This document shows positions 9,036 through 25,012 of a stretch of 43,513 nt of DNA, one piece after another; positions within the stretch are counted from its first letter, which is position 1, and each line of letters starts with the position of its first letter. This DNA is from Gammaproteobacteria bacterium (lineage in GTDB: Bacteria > Pseudomonadota > Gammaproteobacteria > Steroidobacterales > GCA-2729495). The notes beneath the pieces were generated by a model. It saw only the letters and a program-made list of their open reading frames with translations, made no database searches and was not told where the DNA came from. The position numbers and the translations under genes are program-made. Where the stretch lies: NCBI GenBank assembly GCA_029245525.1, contig JAQWPD010000050.1, positions 1 through 43,513 of the forward strand. The letters are read 5' to 3'.

Positions 9036-10162
9036 CTGGGCAAAAGTCTCCGGTGGGTGTGAATGGACATCAGAATACCGAATCCAGCCATGAGCGTCAC
9101 TAGCGAAGTGCCGCCGGCACTAATAAGTGGCAGCGGCACGCCGACGACCGGAATAAGGCCTGTGACCATGGCTGAATTTACAAACACGTAAAAAAAGAAT
9201 GTAAAACTGATACTGCCTGCCAGCAGGCGGGAAAAAGTGTCTTGTGCCGTTGCCGCAATATAAAAGCCACGGCCAACTATCGCGAGGTACAGCAGCAATA
9301 TACTGATGGCTCCGAATAGACCAAACTCTTCGCCAATGATCGCAAATATAAAGTCAGTTGATCGCTCCGGGAGAAACTCCAGTTGCCCCTGACTGCCGCT
9401 TAGCCAGCCTTTGCCAAACACGCCACCGGAACCGATAGCTATTTTCGATTGAATGATGTGATAGCCCGCACCCAGTGGATCTTTCTCCGGGTCGAATAGC
9501 GTTAGTACGCGCCGCTTTTGATAATCATGCATCACAAAGAACCACAGCACCGGCAGTGCAGCGCCGACAATCGCGATTGCAGAGAAAATATAAATAAGCC
9601 CAAGACCGGCAAGAAAAACTATTGTTGCTCCGGTGAGTCCGATCAGGATTGCCGTACCTAAGTCGGGTTGCAGCAGAACCAACACCATCGGCACCGCGAT
9701 GAGTATCAATGTCGAAATAATCAGTAAGGGTGATGGGGGAAGCGCTCGCGAGTGCAATAGCCAAGCAAGCACAGCCGGTAATGCAAGTTTCATTATTTCG
9801 GATGGCTGAAAGCGAAAGCCTATGTCTATCCAGCGTTGCGCGCCACCGCCGCTGACACCGCCGATAAGGACAAATGCCAGCATGGCAAGGCCTGCTGCGT
9901 ACAGCCATGGAGAGCCACGTCGCATCCATGCCGGATTGATTTGTGCAATGAGCAGCATGATGCCAAGTGCCAGCAGTATTTTTAGCGACTGCCCATACAT
10001 GAAGCCACTGCTTGCGTCGGATGCGCTATAGAGAATAGCCCCGCCCGCCAGCAACGTGGCAAACACCAGTGCCAGCAATATCGGGTCGATGTGCAGGCGT
10101 TGCAGAATATAATCAAGATTGCTCTGACCACTGCTATTGCGCTTATCGTCGATAAAGATCAC
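9032..10162 (-). CDS. rodA: Peptidoglycan glycosyltransferase RodA (SEDS family)
   Basis: RodA polymerises lipid II into glycan strands during lateral wall elongation, paired with PBP2. The 376-residue product has about ten hydrophobic segments and SEDS signatures: SLKILLALG, RWIDIGFRFQPSEIMKLALP (partial), LLQPDLGTAI and, near the C-terminus, GLIPVVGVPLPLISAGGTS. It starts at GTG 10162, which overlaps the mrdA stop (GTGA), and its own stop overlaps the mltB start. The three genes are therefore tightly coupled. Confidence 0.97.
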   Translation of the reverse strand: MIFIDDKRNSSGQSNLDYILQRLHIDPILLALVFATLLAGGAILYSASDASSGFMYGQSLKILLALGIMLLIAQINPAWMRRGSPWLYAAGLAMLAFVLIGGVSGGGAQRWIDIGFRFQPSEIMKLALPAVLAWLLHSRALPPSPLLIISTLILIAVPMVLVLLQPDLGTAILIGLTGATIVFLAGLGLIYIFSAIAIVGAALPVLWFFVMHDYQKRRVLTLFDPEKDPLGAGYHIIQSKIAIGSGGVFGKGWLSGSQGQLEFLPERSTDFIFAIIGEEFGLFGAISILLLYLAIVGRGFYIAATAQDTFSRLLAGSISFTFFFYVFVNSAMVTGLIPVVGVPLPLISAGGTSLVTLMAGFGILMSIHTHRRLLPR

Positions 10163-12045
10163 TGTGCGCTTGCTTCCATGCCTGCTAACTCTCGTGGTAT
10201 TAAATAAGCATCCATTACTGCTCTGGCGATTGGGGCTGCAACCCCGCTGCCGCTGCCGCCATTCTCTACTACGACTGCAATGGCAATCTGGGGTTCCTCA
10301 ATAGGGGCAAAAGCAACGAAGAGAGCGTGGTCGCGCATGCGCTCGGTCACTTCTTCGGCATCGTATTCTGTGTCTTGGGCCAGAGTAAAAACCTGTGCAG
10401 TTCCGCTCTTGCCGGCGAGCGTATAAGGCGCTTGGTAACCGATAGATCTTGCGGTGCCCTTGGGGTCTGTTATAACGCCGCGCATTGCCTCGATGATTTC
10501 GTTCCAATCGCGCTGAGATATGCCACTGATAGCTGCTTTTTCGATATGCGGCTGTTCGCTGATTTCACCACTTAACGAATCTTTTATGGCCTTAACCAGA
10601 ATGGGTTGAAATCGTTTTCCGCGAGTTGCCAGAGCAGCCGTAGCCTCGGCAAGTTGCAACGGTGTGGTCAGTAGGTATCCCTGACCGATACCGGTAATAA
10701 CGGTTTCTCCTGGAAACCAGACTTGGTCCTGTTGGTCTCTAAAGTTGGCACGTTTCCACTCGCGTGATGGAATAAGGCCCGCGGCTTCGCCGCCTATATC
10801 AATGCCCGTGGGCTCGCCGAGACCGAACTGCTTTAGCATCGGCGCAATATTATCAATATCAAGTTCAACGGCCAATTCGTAGAAGTAGGTGTCGCAGGAT
10901 TGGGCAATCGCATCATGCAGATCTACCATGCCATGTCCCTCTGGCTTCCAGTCTCGATAACGGTGTGTTTTGCCCGGTAGCGAGTAGTAACCACGACAAA
11001 GTATTTTGCGTCCCGCAGTAGCGGCTTTTTGATCAAGTCCGGCAAGCCCGATAATAGGTTTGATAGTGGAGCCGGGAGGATAGCGCCCGCGCAGTGCTCT
11101 ATTAAACAGTGGCTGATCGAGGTCGTCCCGCAAGGCCTTATAGTTTTTAGTGCTAATGCCGCCGGTAAATTGGTTGGGATTAAATGCAGGTGCGCTAGCA
11201 AAGACCAGCACCTCGCCGGTGTTCGGATCTACTGCGACCACGGATCCGCGTCTTCCATTTAATGCTTGTTCGGCGGCAAGTTGGCTGGGTAGATCGAGTG
11301 TGAGGATAATATCTTTTCCGGGCAATGAAAGTTCGCTGTTTAATGGCCGAATAATCCGCCCATGCACGTTCACCAGTTCTTCGCTGCGCCCCGGAGTGCC
11401 GTGCAGGTCAGCTTCATAAGAGCGTTCGACCGCGGTTTTTCCGATATAGCTTGTGCCTGCATAGGTCGCGGCATCGAGCCTGTCTTTGTCATCGATGCTG
11501 ATAGCACCCATGTAACCCAAGGCATGAGACGCGATGCTGCCATTGGGGTAATTTCGCGCCAGACCCGCCCGCACTTCAACGCCGGGAAAATAGGGGCGCA
11601 GGACAGCAAAACGTGCTACATCTTCCTCGCTGAGGCGCTGTCGTATTGCAATTGTTTCGAAGCGGCGGCGACTTTTAATCAGCTCGCGAGTCGCATCGAG
11701 TTTGTCGGCGCGAATGAGTTTTTCCTGCACCAGACGATTCAGTGTGTCTTCGATATCCGGAACCTGTTCCGGGGTTAAGTCGATGTGCCATGCAGGTAGG
11801 TTTTCGGCGAGAACGTCACCGTTTCTGTCGTAGATCAGACCGCGGGTAGGCGGCAGTGCTTTTACACGAATCCGGTTGCCCTGCGATTGTGCCGAGTAAT
11901 ATTCGTAGCGAACCAGCTGCAGGTTCACCAATTGGGCAATCACAATCATTGTCAGGATAATGGCAATGGCTGCACAGATAGCAATGCGAGATCCGGTCAG
12001 TTGCTGTTCCTGCCAGTGATTTTTAAGTTGCGATAAAGGTCTCAT
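10159..12045 (-). CDS. mrdA: Penicillin-binding protein 2 (elongation transpeptidase)
   Basis: PBP2 is the class-B transpeptidase of the rod complex and activates RodA. The 628-residue product has one N-terminal membrane anchor (about 21-44), the PBP dimer domain (RGLIYDRNGDVLAENLP near 68-84) and a transpeptidase domain. Catalytic motifs are S326-T-I-K329 in YPPGSTIKP, S383-C-D385 and K547-S-G-T550. The length is normal for the family. It lies 3 bp downstream of mreD, whereas in Pseudomonas mrdA is in a separate cluster with rlmH; here the shape-determining and synthetic genes form one run. Confidence 0.97.
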   Translation of the reverse strand: MRPLSQLKNHWQEQQLTGSRIAICAAIAIILTMIVIAQLVNLQLVRYEYYSAQSQGNRIRVKALPPTRGLIYDRNGDVLAENLPAWHIDLTPEQVPDIEDTLNRLVQEKLIRADKLDATRELIKSRRRFETIAIRQRLSEEDVARFAVLRPYFPGVEVRAGLARNYPNGSIASHALGYMGAISIDDKDRLDAATYAGTSYIGKTAVERSYEADLHGTPGRSEELVNVHGRIIRPLNSELSLPGKDIILTLDLPSQLAAEQALNGRRGSVVAVDPNTGEVLVFASAPAFNPNQFTGGISTKNYKALRDDLDQPLFNRALRGRYPPGSTIKPIIGLAGLDQKAATAGRKILCRGYYSLPGKTHRYRDWKPEGHGMVDLHDAIAQSCDTYFYELAVELDIDNIAPMLKQFGLGEPTGIDIGGEAAGLIPSREWKRANFRDQQDQVWFPGETVITGIGQGYLLTTPLQLAEATAALATRGKRFQPILVKAIKDSLSGEISEQPHIEKAAISGISQRDWNEIIEAMRGVITDPKGTARSIGYQAPYTLAGKSGTAQVFTLAQDTEYDAEEVTERMRDHALFVAFAPIEEPQIAIAVVVENGGSGSGVAAPIARAVMDAYLIPRELAGMEASAQ

Positions 12046-12048
12046 TAT

Positions 12049-12546
12049 TTAGAACAAACTCGACTTGCGATTTTCAGCTATGTAGCGCAGGCGATCCATC
12101 AGCCCCATGACAAACGGCCAAAGCAGCGTTCCAGTAATAACCGGAAACGCACGGCTGTATCCTGTCGAGGGCAATCCGGCTATGCCATCAATCCAAAAGC
12201 TAACGAAACTGCTGATAGTTAAAAGAGCAAATACGCTGGCGCTAAGTTGTAGCAGAGGGAATATTCTGATTTGCAGATAAAAGCGGGACGTCAGAAAGGC
12301 AACCAAACTGAGTGCCAGCGCGTTCTCCCCCAGCAGTGAGCCACAGAGAATATCCAGAGCGAGACCGCTGAAAAATGCGGTAATGATGCCTATTTTGCTA
12401 GGCCACATCATGCACCAGTAGATTAATACCAAGGTAAGAAAAGGCGGTCGCCAGATGTTGAGCATTTCTGGCAGCGGCAACACCTCAAGCATGAGTGCAA
12501 CCAATAGCGATGCAATGGCGGGCCAGAGTTTTACGCTTCTTGCCAT
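12049..12546 (-). CDS. mreD: Rod shape-determining protein MreD
   Basis: A 165-residue integral membrane protein with about five hydrophobic segments, carrying MreD-like patterns such as PPFLTLVLIYWCMMWPSKIG and GLALDILCGSLLGENALALS. MreD links MreC and the cytoplasmic MreB to the PBP2-RodA complex. Its ATG directly follows the mreC stop codon (12547-12549), so translation is probably coupled. Sequence conservation in this family is weak; order between mreC and mrdA supports the call. Confidence 0.94.
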   Translation of the reverse strand: MARSVKLWPAIASLLVALMLEVLPLPEMLNIWRPPFLTLVLIYWCMMWPSKIGIITAFFSGLALDILCGSLLGENALALSLVAFLTSRFYLQIRIFPLLQLSASVFALLTISSFVSFWIDGIAGLPSTGYSRAFPVITGTLLWPFVMGLMDRLRYIAENRKSSLF

Positions 12547-13458
12547 CTATTCGTCTGCCCCGGCTGTCGTCGTCGGTGGCTTTGCAGTGTCGGCCGCGGG
12601 GGTAAGTCCGGCGAGTGGCTTTTGTGTTTTTACGACCAGAACTTCGCGGATACGATTGAGCAATGCAATGGGTTTGGCATTAATTTCGAGAAAGGCCTGC
12701 CCGGGATTGCTGCGGACGCTGCTGACGATGGCCACTGGGTAACCCGCGGGAAATGTGTCGCCAAGTCCTGAGCTGATAAGTAAGTCGCCCTCAATGATAT
12801 CGGCATTGCGTGGTAGAAAAGGCAGGCTCAAGTTGTCGATTTCACCAGTGCCTACTGCAATCGAACGCAAACGGTTGCGCAGCAGTTCAATAGGAATCGC
12901 GTGGTCGGCATCGGTAATGAGCAGGGCTTCAGCCGACACCTGTCGGTCACGGGTAACCTGACCAACTACACCTTGTGCATCGATAAGCGCTTCTCCAACC
13001 TGAACGCCATCGAAACTGCCCTTGTTAATCAGTACCGATTGTCGGAAGGGAGTCATGTCGATGGCTACAATTTCGGCAATCAATACTTTGTCACTGAGTT
13101 TTTCGGTGCTATCGAGCAGGGCTCTAAGCCTGTTGTTCTCCGCTTTAAGCGCCGAGTAAGTTTGCAATAACCCGCTCATAATGAGCTGCTGCTCTTGCAG
13201 TCGAGCGTTTTCTTCCTGCAATGCCTCGCGGCTGGACAGGGTATCGAAGAGCCAGTCGCTGGCTGATGATGGAGCGCTAACCGCGTAGACAATTGGTTGG
13301 ACGATGAAAGACAGTCCTTTGCGGATCTCCACAAGATGCTTGTTTTCTTGGTCGAGCACCATGAGCGTCACGCAAAGCACAGCGATCAGCGCAAAGCGTA
13401 AGCCTGCGCTGCTGCCTCGGAACAACCCGGGGTCATGTTCCGTGGTGGACCGTGCCAT
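12547..13458 (-). CDS. mreC: Rod shape-determining protein MreC
   Basis: MreC is a bitopic inner-membrane protein whose periplasmic domain binds and activates PBP2. The product has an N-terminal membrane segment (FALIAVLCVTLMVLD), a coiled-coil stretch rich in E/Q/L (about 75-115: EALQEENARLQEQQL and ALKAENNRLRALLD) and a beta-rich domain with SVLINKGSFDGVQVGEALID and GVVGQVTRDRQVSAEALLIT. The C-terminus is a low-complexity Pro/Thr/Ala tail. A GTG at 13470 would add four residues. The ATG at 13458 is preferred because an AAAGGTG ribosome binding site lies 9 nt before it. The 147 bp up to the mreB stop hold no clear site. Confidence 0.95.
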   Translation of the reverse strand: MARSTTEHDPGLFRGSSAGLRFALIAVLCVTLMVLDQENKHLVEIRKGLSFIVQPIVYAVSAPSSASDWLFDTLSSREALQEENARLQEQQLIMSGLLQTYSALKAENNRLRALLDSTEKLSDKVLIAEIVAIDMTPFRQSVLINKGSFDGVQVGEALIDAQGVVGQVTRDRQVSAEALLITDADHAIPIELLRNRLRSIAVGTGEIDNLSLPFLPRNADIIEGDLLISSGLGDTFPAGYPVAIVSSVRSNPGQAFLEINAKPIALLNRIREVLVVKTQKPLAGLTPAADTAKPPTTTAGADE

Positions 13459-13605
13459 GCCAATAAACACCTTTGCAACAACAAGTTTGCATGATGATTG
13501 ACGCGGGCTGCAGTATCAATGTTTAGTCGGGGTTATTTGCCCTGATTTGCAGCGATGAAAACCGTTGCGGCCGGTTATGAGGCCGATGACCAAAGCTGTG
13601 GGGCT

Positions 13606-14682
<1,077 letters not shown>

Positions 14683-14761
14683 CTACTCTAGCAACGAGGG
14701 GGAAATCGGGCAAGCGCAGGTGTATCATTGCGCTCCTTTAAACCCGTATGCAGGTGTTTTC

Positions 14762-15049
14762 ATGCCCTTGTCAAAGCAGGATATAGACCATATAGCCCGG
14801 TTGGCTCGCCTTGAGGTGGCGCCACAGGAGAAGGGTGATTACGCAGAGAAACTGTCGCAGATCATAGAGTTGGTCGAACAGTTGGGCGCGATAGATACCA
14901 CCGGTGTGGTGCCGATGGCGCATCCGCTGGATATGGTTCAGCGGCTAAGACCGGATTCGGTCACCGAGACGGATCAGCGTGATTACTTGCAGCAGAATGC
15001 GCGTGACACTGAAAATGCCTTGTATATCGTTCCCAAAGTTATTGAGTAA
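14762..15049 (+). CDS. gatC: Asp-tRNA(Asn)/Glu-tRNA(Gln) amidotransferase subunit GatC
   Basis: GatC stabilises the GatA-GatB interface of the amidotransferase that converts mischarged Glu-tRNA(Gln) or Asp-tRNA(Asn) to the amide form. The 95-residue product has the family pattern DIDHIARLARLEV, LSQIIELVEQLGAIDT and a C-terminal LYIVPKVIE. A GTG at 14720 is in frame but adds non-conserved residues; the ATG at 14762 is chosen. It is the first gene of gatC-gatA-gatB. A TGTATCAT extended -10-like box is present at about 14720-14727, without a good -35. Confidence 0.95.
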   Translation: MPLSKQDIDHIARLARLEVAPQEKGDYAEKLSQIIELVEQLGAIDTTGVVPMAHPLDMVQRLRPDSVTETDQRDYLQQNARDTENALYIVPKVIE

Positions 15050-15110
15050 CGCATTGCCGCGCCGCATACGTTGGTGCTGACTGATGCAAACAGAGAGACC
15101 TATTGACACG

Positions 15111-16580
15111 ATGAGCACTCTGCTTCCCGATTTTGCTGAAATGGCCCGGGCGTTACGCGCCGGTAAAGTCAGCAGCCGTGAACTAACCGGCGATTGTCTG
15201 GCACGTATAAAGCGTCACGACAGCTCACTTAACTCATTTATATCGGTTTACCCCGAGCAGGCCCTTGCTGCGGCGGATGCCGCCGATAAGGCTATCGCCT
15301 CAGGCAGTGCCGGGCCGCTCACCGGCATTCCGATGGCTCATAAAGATATTTTTTGTGCTGAAGGCACCCGCACCACAGTGGGTTCTAAGATGCTCGATAA
15401 CTTTGTTTCACCCTACGATTCGCGGGTCGTGAGTGGTTTGGCAGCGGCGGGTATGGTTTCAGTGGGCAAAACCAACATGGATGAGTTTGCGATGGGCTCT
15501 TCCAATGAGACCAGCTATTTTGGACCCGTGAAAAACCCGTGGGATCTGCAGCGCTCACCAGGAGGCTCATCCGGTGGTTCAGCAGCCGCAGTTGCTGCAG
15601 GCCTGGTGCCTGCCGCAACCGGCACCGATACGGGCGGTTCAATTCGTCAGCCGGCGGCGCTCACCGGTCTTACCGGCCTCAAACCCACCTATGGCAGAGT
15701 TTCCCGCTATGGCATGGTGGCGTTCGCTTCCAGCCTGGATCAGGCCGGCACCCTGACCCGCAGCGCCGCTGACGCCGCGCTAATGTTGGGTGCAATGGCC
15801 GGTTTCGATGAGCGTGATTCTACCTGTGCGAATGTCCCGGTGCCTGATTACTCGGCTACGCTGAATGACTCCTTGCAGGGTAAAACCATCGGTGTGCCCA
15901 AAGAGTTTTTTGATGATGGGCTTGAAGCGGGCTGTGCTCAGGCAGTGCAGGATGCAATTGCGGAGTACCAAAAATTAGGCGCGACAGTTAAAGAGGTCTC
16001 GTTGCCCAATCTTGCGATGTCAGTGCCGGTGTATTACATCGTGGCACCTGCAGAGTGCTCGTCGAATCTGTCGCGGTTTGACGGAGTGCGTTTTGGTTAT
16101 CGCACCGAGTCGACCGGTGATTTGGCCGACATGTATACGCGCACTCGCAGCGAAGCGTTCGGTGCTGAAGTGAAACGACGCATCATGACTGGTGCTTATG
16201 TGCTCTCTGCCGGTTACTACGATGCCTATTATTTGCAGGCGCAAAAAGTGCGGCAGCTGATCAGCGATGATTTGAGTCGTTGCTTTGCCGAAGTGGATCT
16301 TATCATTGGGCCGACCACGCCCACGCCAGCATTTAAGCTGGGCGAGAAGATGGGCGATCCTGTGCAAATGTACCTGAACGATATGTATACCATAGCCGCC
16401 AATCTGGCAGGCCTGCCGGCCATCTCAGTTCCCTGTGGGACCTCGCAGAATCTGCCTGTTGGCCTGCAGTTAATAGGCACACAGTTTGCCGAGGGTTTGT
16501 TGCTCAACTGCGCTCATCAGTATCAGCAGGCAACCGACTGGCATCTGCGCACACCCGAAATATCCGGAGGTGTGGCATGA
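15111..16580 (+). CDS. gatA: Asp-tRNA(Asn)/Glu-tRNA(Gln) amidotransferase subunit GatA
   Basis: GatA is the amidase-signature subunit that liberates ammonia from glutamine. The Ser-cisSer-Lys triad is visible: K78 in MAHKDIFC, the cis-Ser in [13 protein letters not shown], and nucleophile S177 in DTGGSIRQP. These numbers, counted from the ATG at 15111, match the Staphylococcus aureus enzyme (K79, S154, S178) to within about one residue. That supports this start over the in-frame ATG at 15084, which adds MQTERPIDT. Neither start has a strong ribosome binding site. The product is 489 residues. The 3' end overlaps gatB by 4 bp. Confidence 0.96.
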   Translation: MSTLLPDFAEMARALRAGKVSSRELTGDCLARIKRHDSSLNSFISVYPEQALAAADAADKAIASGSAGPLTGIPMAHKDIFCAEGTRTTVGSKMLDNFVSPYDSRVVSGLAAAGMVSVGKTNMDEFAMGSSNETSYFGPVKNPWDLQRSPGGSSGGSAAAVAAGLVPAATGTDTGGSIRQPAALTGLTGLKPTYGRVSRYGMVAFASSLDQAGTLTRSAADAALMLGAMAGFDERDSTCANVPVPDYSATLNDSLQGKTIGVPKEFFDDGLEAGCAQAVQDAIAEYQKLGATVKEVSLPNLAMSVPVYYIVAPAECSSNLSRFDGVRFGYRTESTGDLADMYTRTRSEAFGAEVKRRIMTGAYVLSAGYYDAYYLQAQKVRQLISDDLSRCFAEVDLIIGPTTPTPAFKLGEKMGDPVQMYLNDMYTIAANLAGLPAISVPCGTSQNLPVGLQLIGTQFAEGLLLNCAHQYQQATDWHLRTPEISGGVA

Positions 16581-18010
16581 GTTGGGAGGTTGTCATCGGG
16601 CTTGAGATTCATGCACAGCTCGCCACTAAGTCAAAAATTTTCTCTGGCGCTTCGACTGCTTTCGGTGCGCAGCCCAATGCCCAAGCTTGTTTAGTGGATC
16701 TCGGCTATCCAGGCGTTTTACCGGTGCTGAATGAGCAGGCTGTAGCTATGGCTGTGAAATTCGGTGTAGCTGTTGGCGCTGAAATTACGAGGCGTTCAGT
16801 GTTTGCACGCAAAAACTATTTCTACCCTGACCTTCCTAAGGGCTATCAGATTTCGCAGTTTGAGCTGCCGATTGTTGGTAATGGTCAGCTCACAATTAAG
16901 CTTGAAGACGGAACCGAGAAGGTGGTGGGTATTACCCGTGCGCACCTTGAAGAGGATGCAGGCAAGTCGCTGCATGACATCTTTAGTGATCGCACTGGTA
17001 TTGATTTGAATCGGGCCGGCACACCGCTGCTTGAGATTGTTTCCGAGCCGGATATGCGCAGTGCCGCAGAGGCCGTGACTTACATGCGTAAAATTCACCA
17101 GATTGTGCGTTACCTTGGTGTTTGTGATGGGAGCATGCAGGAAGGCTCGTTTCGTTGTGATGCTAATGTGTCAGTTCGCCCGATGGGTCAGGAAGAGTTG
17201 GGCACCCGCACGGAGCTGAAAAATATCAACTCGTTCAGGTTTGTCGAGCGCGCTATTAATTTTGAAATTCAGCGGCAGATAGACCTGATTGAAGACGGTG
17301 GTACTGTGACTCAGGAAACCCGGCTTTATGACCCGGATAAAGATGAAACCCGTTCGATGCGCAGCAAAGAGGAAGCCAACGATTACCGTTATTTTCCCGA
17401 CCCTGATTTGTTGCCCGTGGTTATTGACGACGATTTCATCGCCGCCATTAAAGCTGAGTTGCCAGAGCTGCCCGCGGCCAAGACCATTCGGTTTGCCGAG
17501 AGCTTTGGCTTAAAGTCGGCTCAGATTGAGACGCTGGTGGGAGATGTTGATATGGCAGCCTACTTTGAGCAGGTGGTAGGCGAGGGGGCGGATCCACGCC
17601 TAGCCGCTAACTATGTGCTTGGTGATTTAACCGCTGCGTTAAATAAAGACTCGCTCGAGATTGCTGTGAGTAAGATCTCTGCTGTCGATATGGCAGGATT
17701 AATTAAACGGGTTATGGATAACACGATCTCCGGAAAAATCGCGAAAGAAGTATTTGAAGCAATGTGGAGTGGGGAAGGCAGTGCAGACGCAGTTATCGAG
17801 AGCAGGGGCCTGAAGCAGATTACCGATACCGGCGCTATTGAAGCCGCTGTTGATCAGGCGATTGCTGATAATCCGCAGCAGGTTGCGGAGTTCAAAGGTG
17901 GCAAAGAAAAGGTTCTCGGCTTTTTTGTGGGCAAGGTTATGCAGCTTACCCAGGGTAAGGCGAATCCGGGTCAGGTTAATAAGTTGCTCCGTGACAAGTT
18001 GAGTGCCTGA
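16577..18010 (+). CDS. gatB: Asp-tRNA(Asn)/Glu-tRNA(Gln) amidotransferase subunit GatB
   Basis: GatB carries the kinase and transamidase sites that activate the tRNA-bound Glu or Asp. The 477-residue product has the catalytic-domain patterns [57 protein letters not shown] and [15 protein letters not shown]-terminal YqeY/tail domain follows (about 330-477). A GGAGG ribosome binding site at 16566-16570 precedes the ATG, and the ATG overlaps the gatA stop (ATGA). GatCAB next to mreB matches the Pseudomonas layout. Confidence 0.97.
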   Translation: MSWEVVIGLEIHAQLATKSKIFSGASTAFGAQPNAQACLVDLGYPGVLPVLNEQAVAMAVKFGVAVGAEITRRSVFARKNYFYPDLPKGYQISQFELPIVGNGQLTIKLEDGTEKVVGITRAHLEEDAGKSLHDIFSDRTGIDLNRAGTPLLEIVSEPDMRSAAEAVTYMRKIHQIVRYLGVCDGSMQEGSFRCDANVSVRPMGQEELGTRTELKNINSFRFVERAINFEIQRQIDLIEDGGTVTQETRLYDPDKDETRSMRSKEEANDYRYFPDPDLLPVVIDDDFIAAIKAELPELPAAKTIRFAESFGLKSAQIETLVGDVDMAAYFEQVVGEGADPRLAANYVLGDLTAALNKDSLEIAVSKISAVDMAGLIKRVMDNTISGKIAKEVFEAMWSGEGSADAVIESRGLKQITDTGAIEAAVDQAIADNPQQVAEFKGGKEKVLGFFVGKVMQLTQGKANPGQVNKLLRDKLSA

Positions 18011-18012
18011 GC

Positions 18013-18891
18013 ATGATTGTGGCTAAAGACACGCTGCGGCGTTTTATTTTTGAAGGTGAGGATATTCTTGGGAGCATCGTTCGTCTGGACGATGTTTGGG
18101 ATACTTTGCGTACAGCAGACAATTATCCATTGCAGATAGAGCCATTGGTCGGCGAGGCCGCGGCTGCTGCTGCGTTACTCGGTCGAAGTCTTAAGTTCGA
18201 TGGCCGGCTTACTTTTCAGGTTCAGGGCGCAGAGCATTTGCGATTACTGGTTATGCAGACGGACAACAAGCTTAATTTACGCGGTATTGCCCGTTATGGC
18301 GACAAGCTGCCGGAGTATTTTACTGAGCTTGTAGAAGGCGGGCTGTTGACCATCACAATAGAATCAGATGGTATGGGAGGCAAGGCTGAGCGCTATCAAA
18401 GCGTGGTGCCGCTCTCTGAAAAAACGCTGGCTGACTGCCTCGGGGTTTACTACCGTCAGTCGGTGCAGTTGCCCACAGTGTTATTACTGGGTGCCAGTCA
18501 TCAGCGTGCCGCTGGATTAATGCTGCAGGCAATGCCGGAGCGGAAGCCTGGCAGCGGTCGCTGGAAGCGGTTGGTTGAAGAGCTTAAAGGCATGGATGTG
18601 CTGCGGATGTCCGGGTTAGATGACAGCGCGCTTTTGTCGATGCTGTTTCCTCAAGATGATATTCGTCTGTTTACGCCAGAGCCGGTTGCCTTCTGCTGCG
18701 ATTGTTCCAATGAGCGAATTGAGAATATGCTGCGGATGTTTGGTGTGGATGAGTTGTCGTCATTGGCATCTGATCCGGGTCCTATCGAGATCCGCTGCGA
18801 ATTCTGCAACAAGGGGTACGAGGTCTCCGGCGAACGCGTGGGTAGGCTGATTGCCGATATCTCTCCAAGTGGCAGCGGACCGCTGCATTAA
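18013..18891 (+). CDS. hslO: Redox-regulated chaperone Hsp33
   Basis: Hsp33 is a cytosolic holdase activated by oxidation and unfolding; zinc release from four cysteines is the switch. The 292-residue product ends with that zinc centre: C229-x-C231 and C262-x-x-C265 (E. coli C232/C234 and C265/C268). The N-terminal domain has VGEAAAAAALLGRSLKFDGR and LRGIARYGD patterns typical of the family. It starts 2 bp after the gatB stop, so it is likely the last gene of the gat operon. The stress chaperone therefore shares a transcript with the tRNA amidotransferase. Confidence 0.96.
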   Translation: MIVAKDTLRRFIFEGEDILGSIVRLDDVWDTLRTADNYPLQIEPLVGEAAAAAALLGRSLKFDGRLTFQVQGAEHLRLLVMQTDNKLNLRGIARYGDKLPEYFTELVEGGLLTITIESDGMGGKAERYQSVVPLSEKTLADCLGVYYRQSVQLPTVLLLGASHQRAAGLMLQAMPERKPGSGRWKRLVEELKGMDVLRMSGLDDSALLSMLFPQDDIRLFTPEPVAFCCDCSNERIENMLRMFGVDELSSLASDPGPIEIRCEFCNKGYEVSGERVGRLIADISPSGSGPLH

Positions 18892-18985
18892 GTATTTTAT
18901 CGGTGTCAGTGCTGCGCGCGACTCAAGCGAGTGGCTTTTGCAGCAATAATGCGGCTAAAAATCGATAAATAACCATTAAAAGTGG

Positions 18986-19005
18986 CGATATCCGAAAAAA
19001 TATCG
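18986..19005. promoter_or_regulatory. Inverted repeat CGATAT-N8-ATATCG upstream of the ArsR-type gene
   Basis: A perfect 6-bp dyad with an 8-bp A-rich spacer, 122 bp upstream of the regulator start codon at 19127. The half-site sequence differs from the dyad at 19094-19117, but the 8-bp spacing is the same. It could be a second operator for the ArsR-type protein or a site for another regulator; binding is inferred only. Confidence 0.4.
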
Positions 19006-19039
19006 TAATGCGGGTTTGCTCCAGCTTCGATCCGGTGGG

Positions 19040-19055
19040 TGCGGCCGGGGCCGCA
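19040..19055. repeat. GC-rich palindrome TGCGGCC-GG-GGCCGCA
   Basis: A 7-bp perfect inverted repeat around a GG centre, lying between two AT-rich dyads in the leader region of the ArsR-type gene. With only two central bases it could not close as a tight full-length hairpin, so a DNA-level site is more likely than an RNA structure. No known regulator motif is assigned. Confidence 0.3.
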
Positions 19056-19093
19056 TCAGCGCTGCAGTGCCTCTGCAATTGCGGCACTTGTAT

Positions 19094-19117
19094 AAATATA
19101 AAGAAATCCTTATATTT
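19094..19117. promoter_or_regulatory. Probable operator: AAATATAA-N8-TTATATTT dyad before the ArsR-type gene
   Basis: A perfect 8-bp inverted repeat with an 8-bp spacer, ending 9 bp before the ATG at 19127 and overlapping a TGTATAAAT -10-like box at 19089-19097. ArsR-family dimers typically bind 12-2-12-like or similar AT-rich dyads over promoters, so autoregulation of this gene and of metF-metH is a natural inference. The match of this site to published SahR motifs was not checked. Confidence 0.55.
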
Positions 19118-19126
19118 GCAACCCAG

Positions 19127-24688
<5,562 letters not shown>

Positions 24689-25012
24689 TAACTTGTGGCG
24701 GATTAAGGCGTGCGGCGTGTGATGTAACAGGGTTATGCATAGAAAATGACCGGTTTTTGTCATAATTGCGGACTCAGTCTTTGCTAAAGTGATATCCATG
24801 GATTATAACTAAGCCTAGACAGCGATAAGCTCTGTTTATTGAGTCTGACAGAATAGATTTACCAGCAAGTTTTTTTGAGTTATTCGTTAATGGTCGGCCT
24901 GGGTTTAGGCCGCTGTTGATTTTGAGTAAAGATTTTTCTGGTGTCTATCCGGGTAGTTATAGTCCTAAGGGCGGGCATACAGCCGGAGCGATTAATTTTT
25001 GTGGAGAGGCTA
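24689..25012. other. Intergenic region between metH and the exported-protein pair
   Basis: These 324 bp hold no supported gene. A perfect 6-bp hairpin, CGGCCT-GGGTTT-AGGCCG, lies at 24895-24912 and is followed by a weakly T-rich stretch, so it might end metH transcription. A smaller dyad ATGAC...GTCAT is at 24746-24763. The promoter for the downstream pair must lie here but no convincing -35/-10 pair was found. The last bases contain the GGAGAG ribosome binding site used by the next gene. Confidence 0.5.

Noticed and set aside
19040-19055. GC-rich palindrome as an rRNA- or tRNA-type structure or terminator
   Set aside because: The two-base centre and lack of a T tract do not support a terminator or stable RNA.
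19016-19126. Longer start for the ArsR-type gene
   Set aside because: It would read through the operator dyad, and the added residues do not fit the ArsR family.
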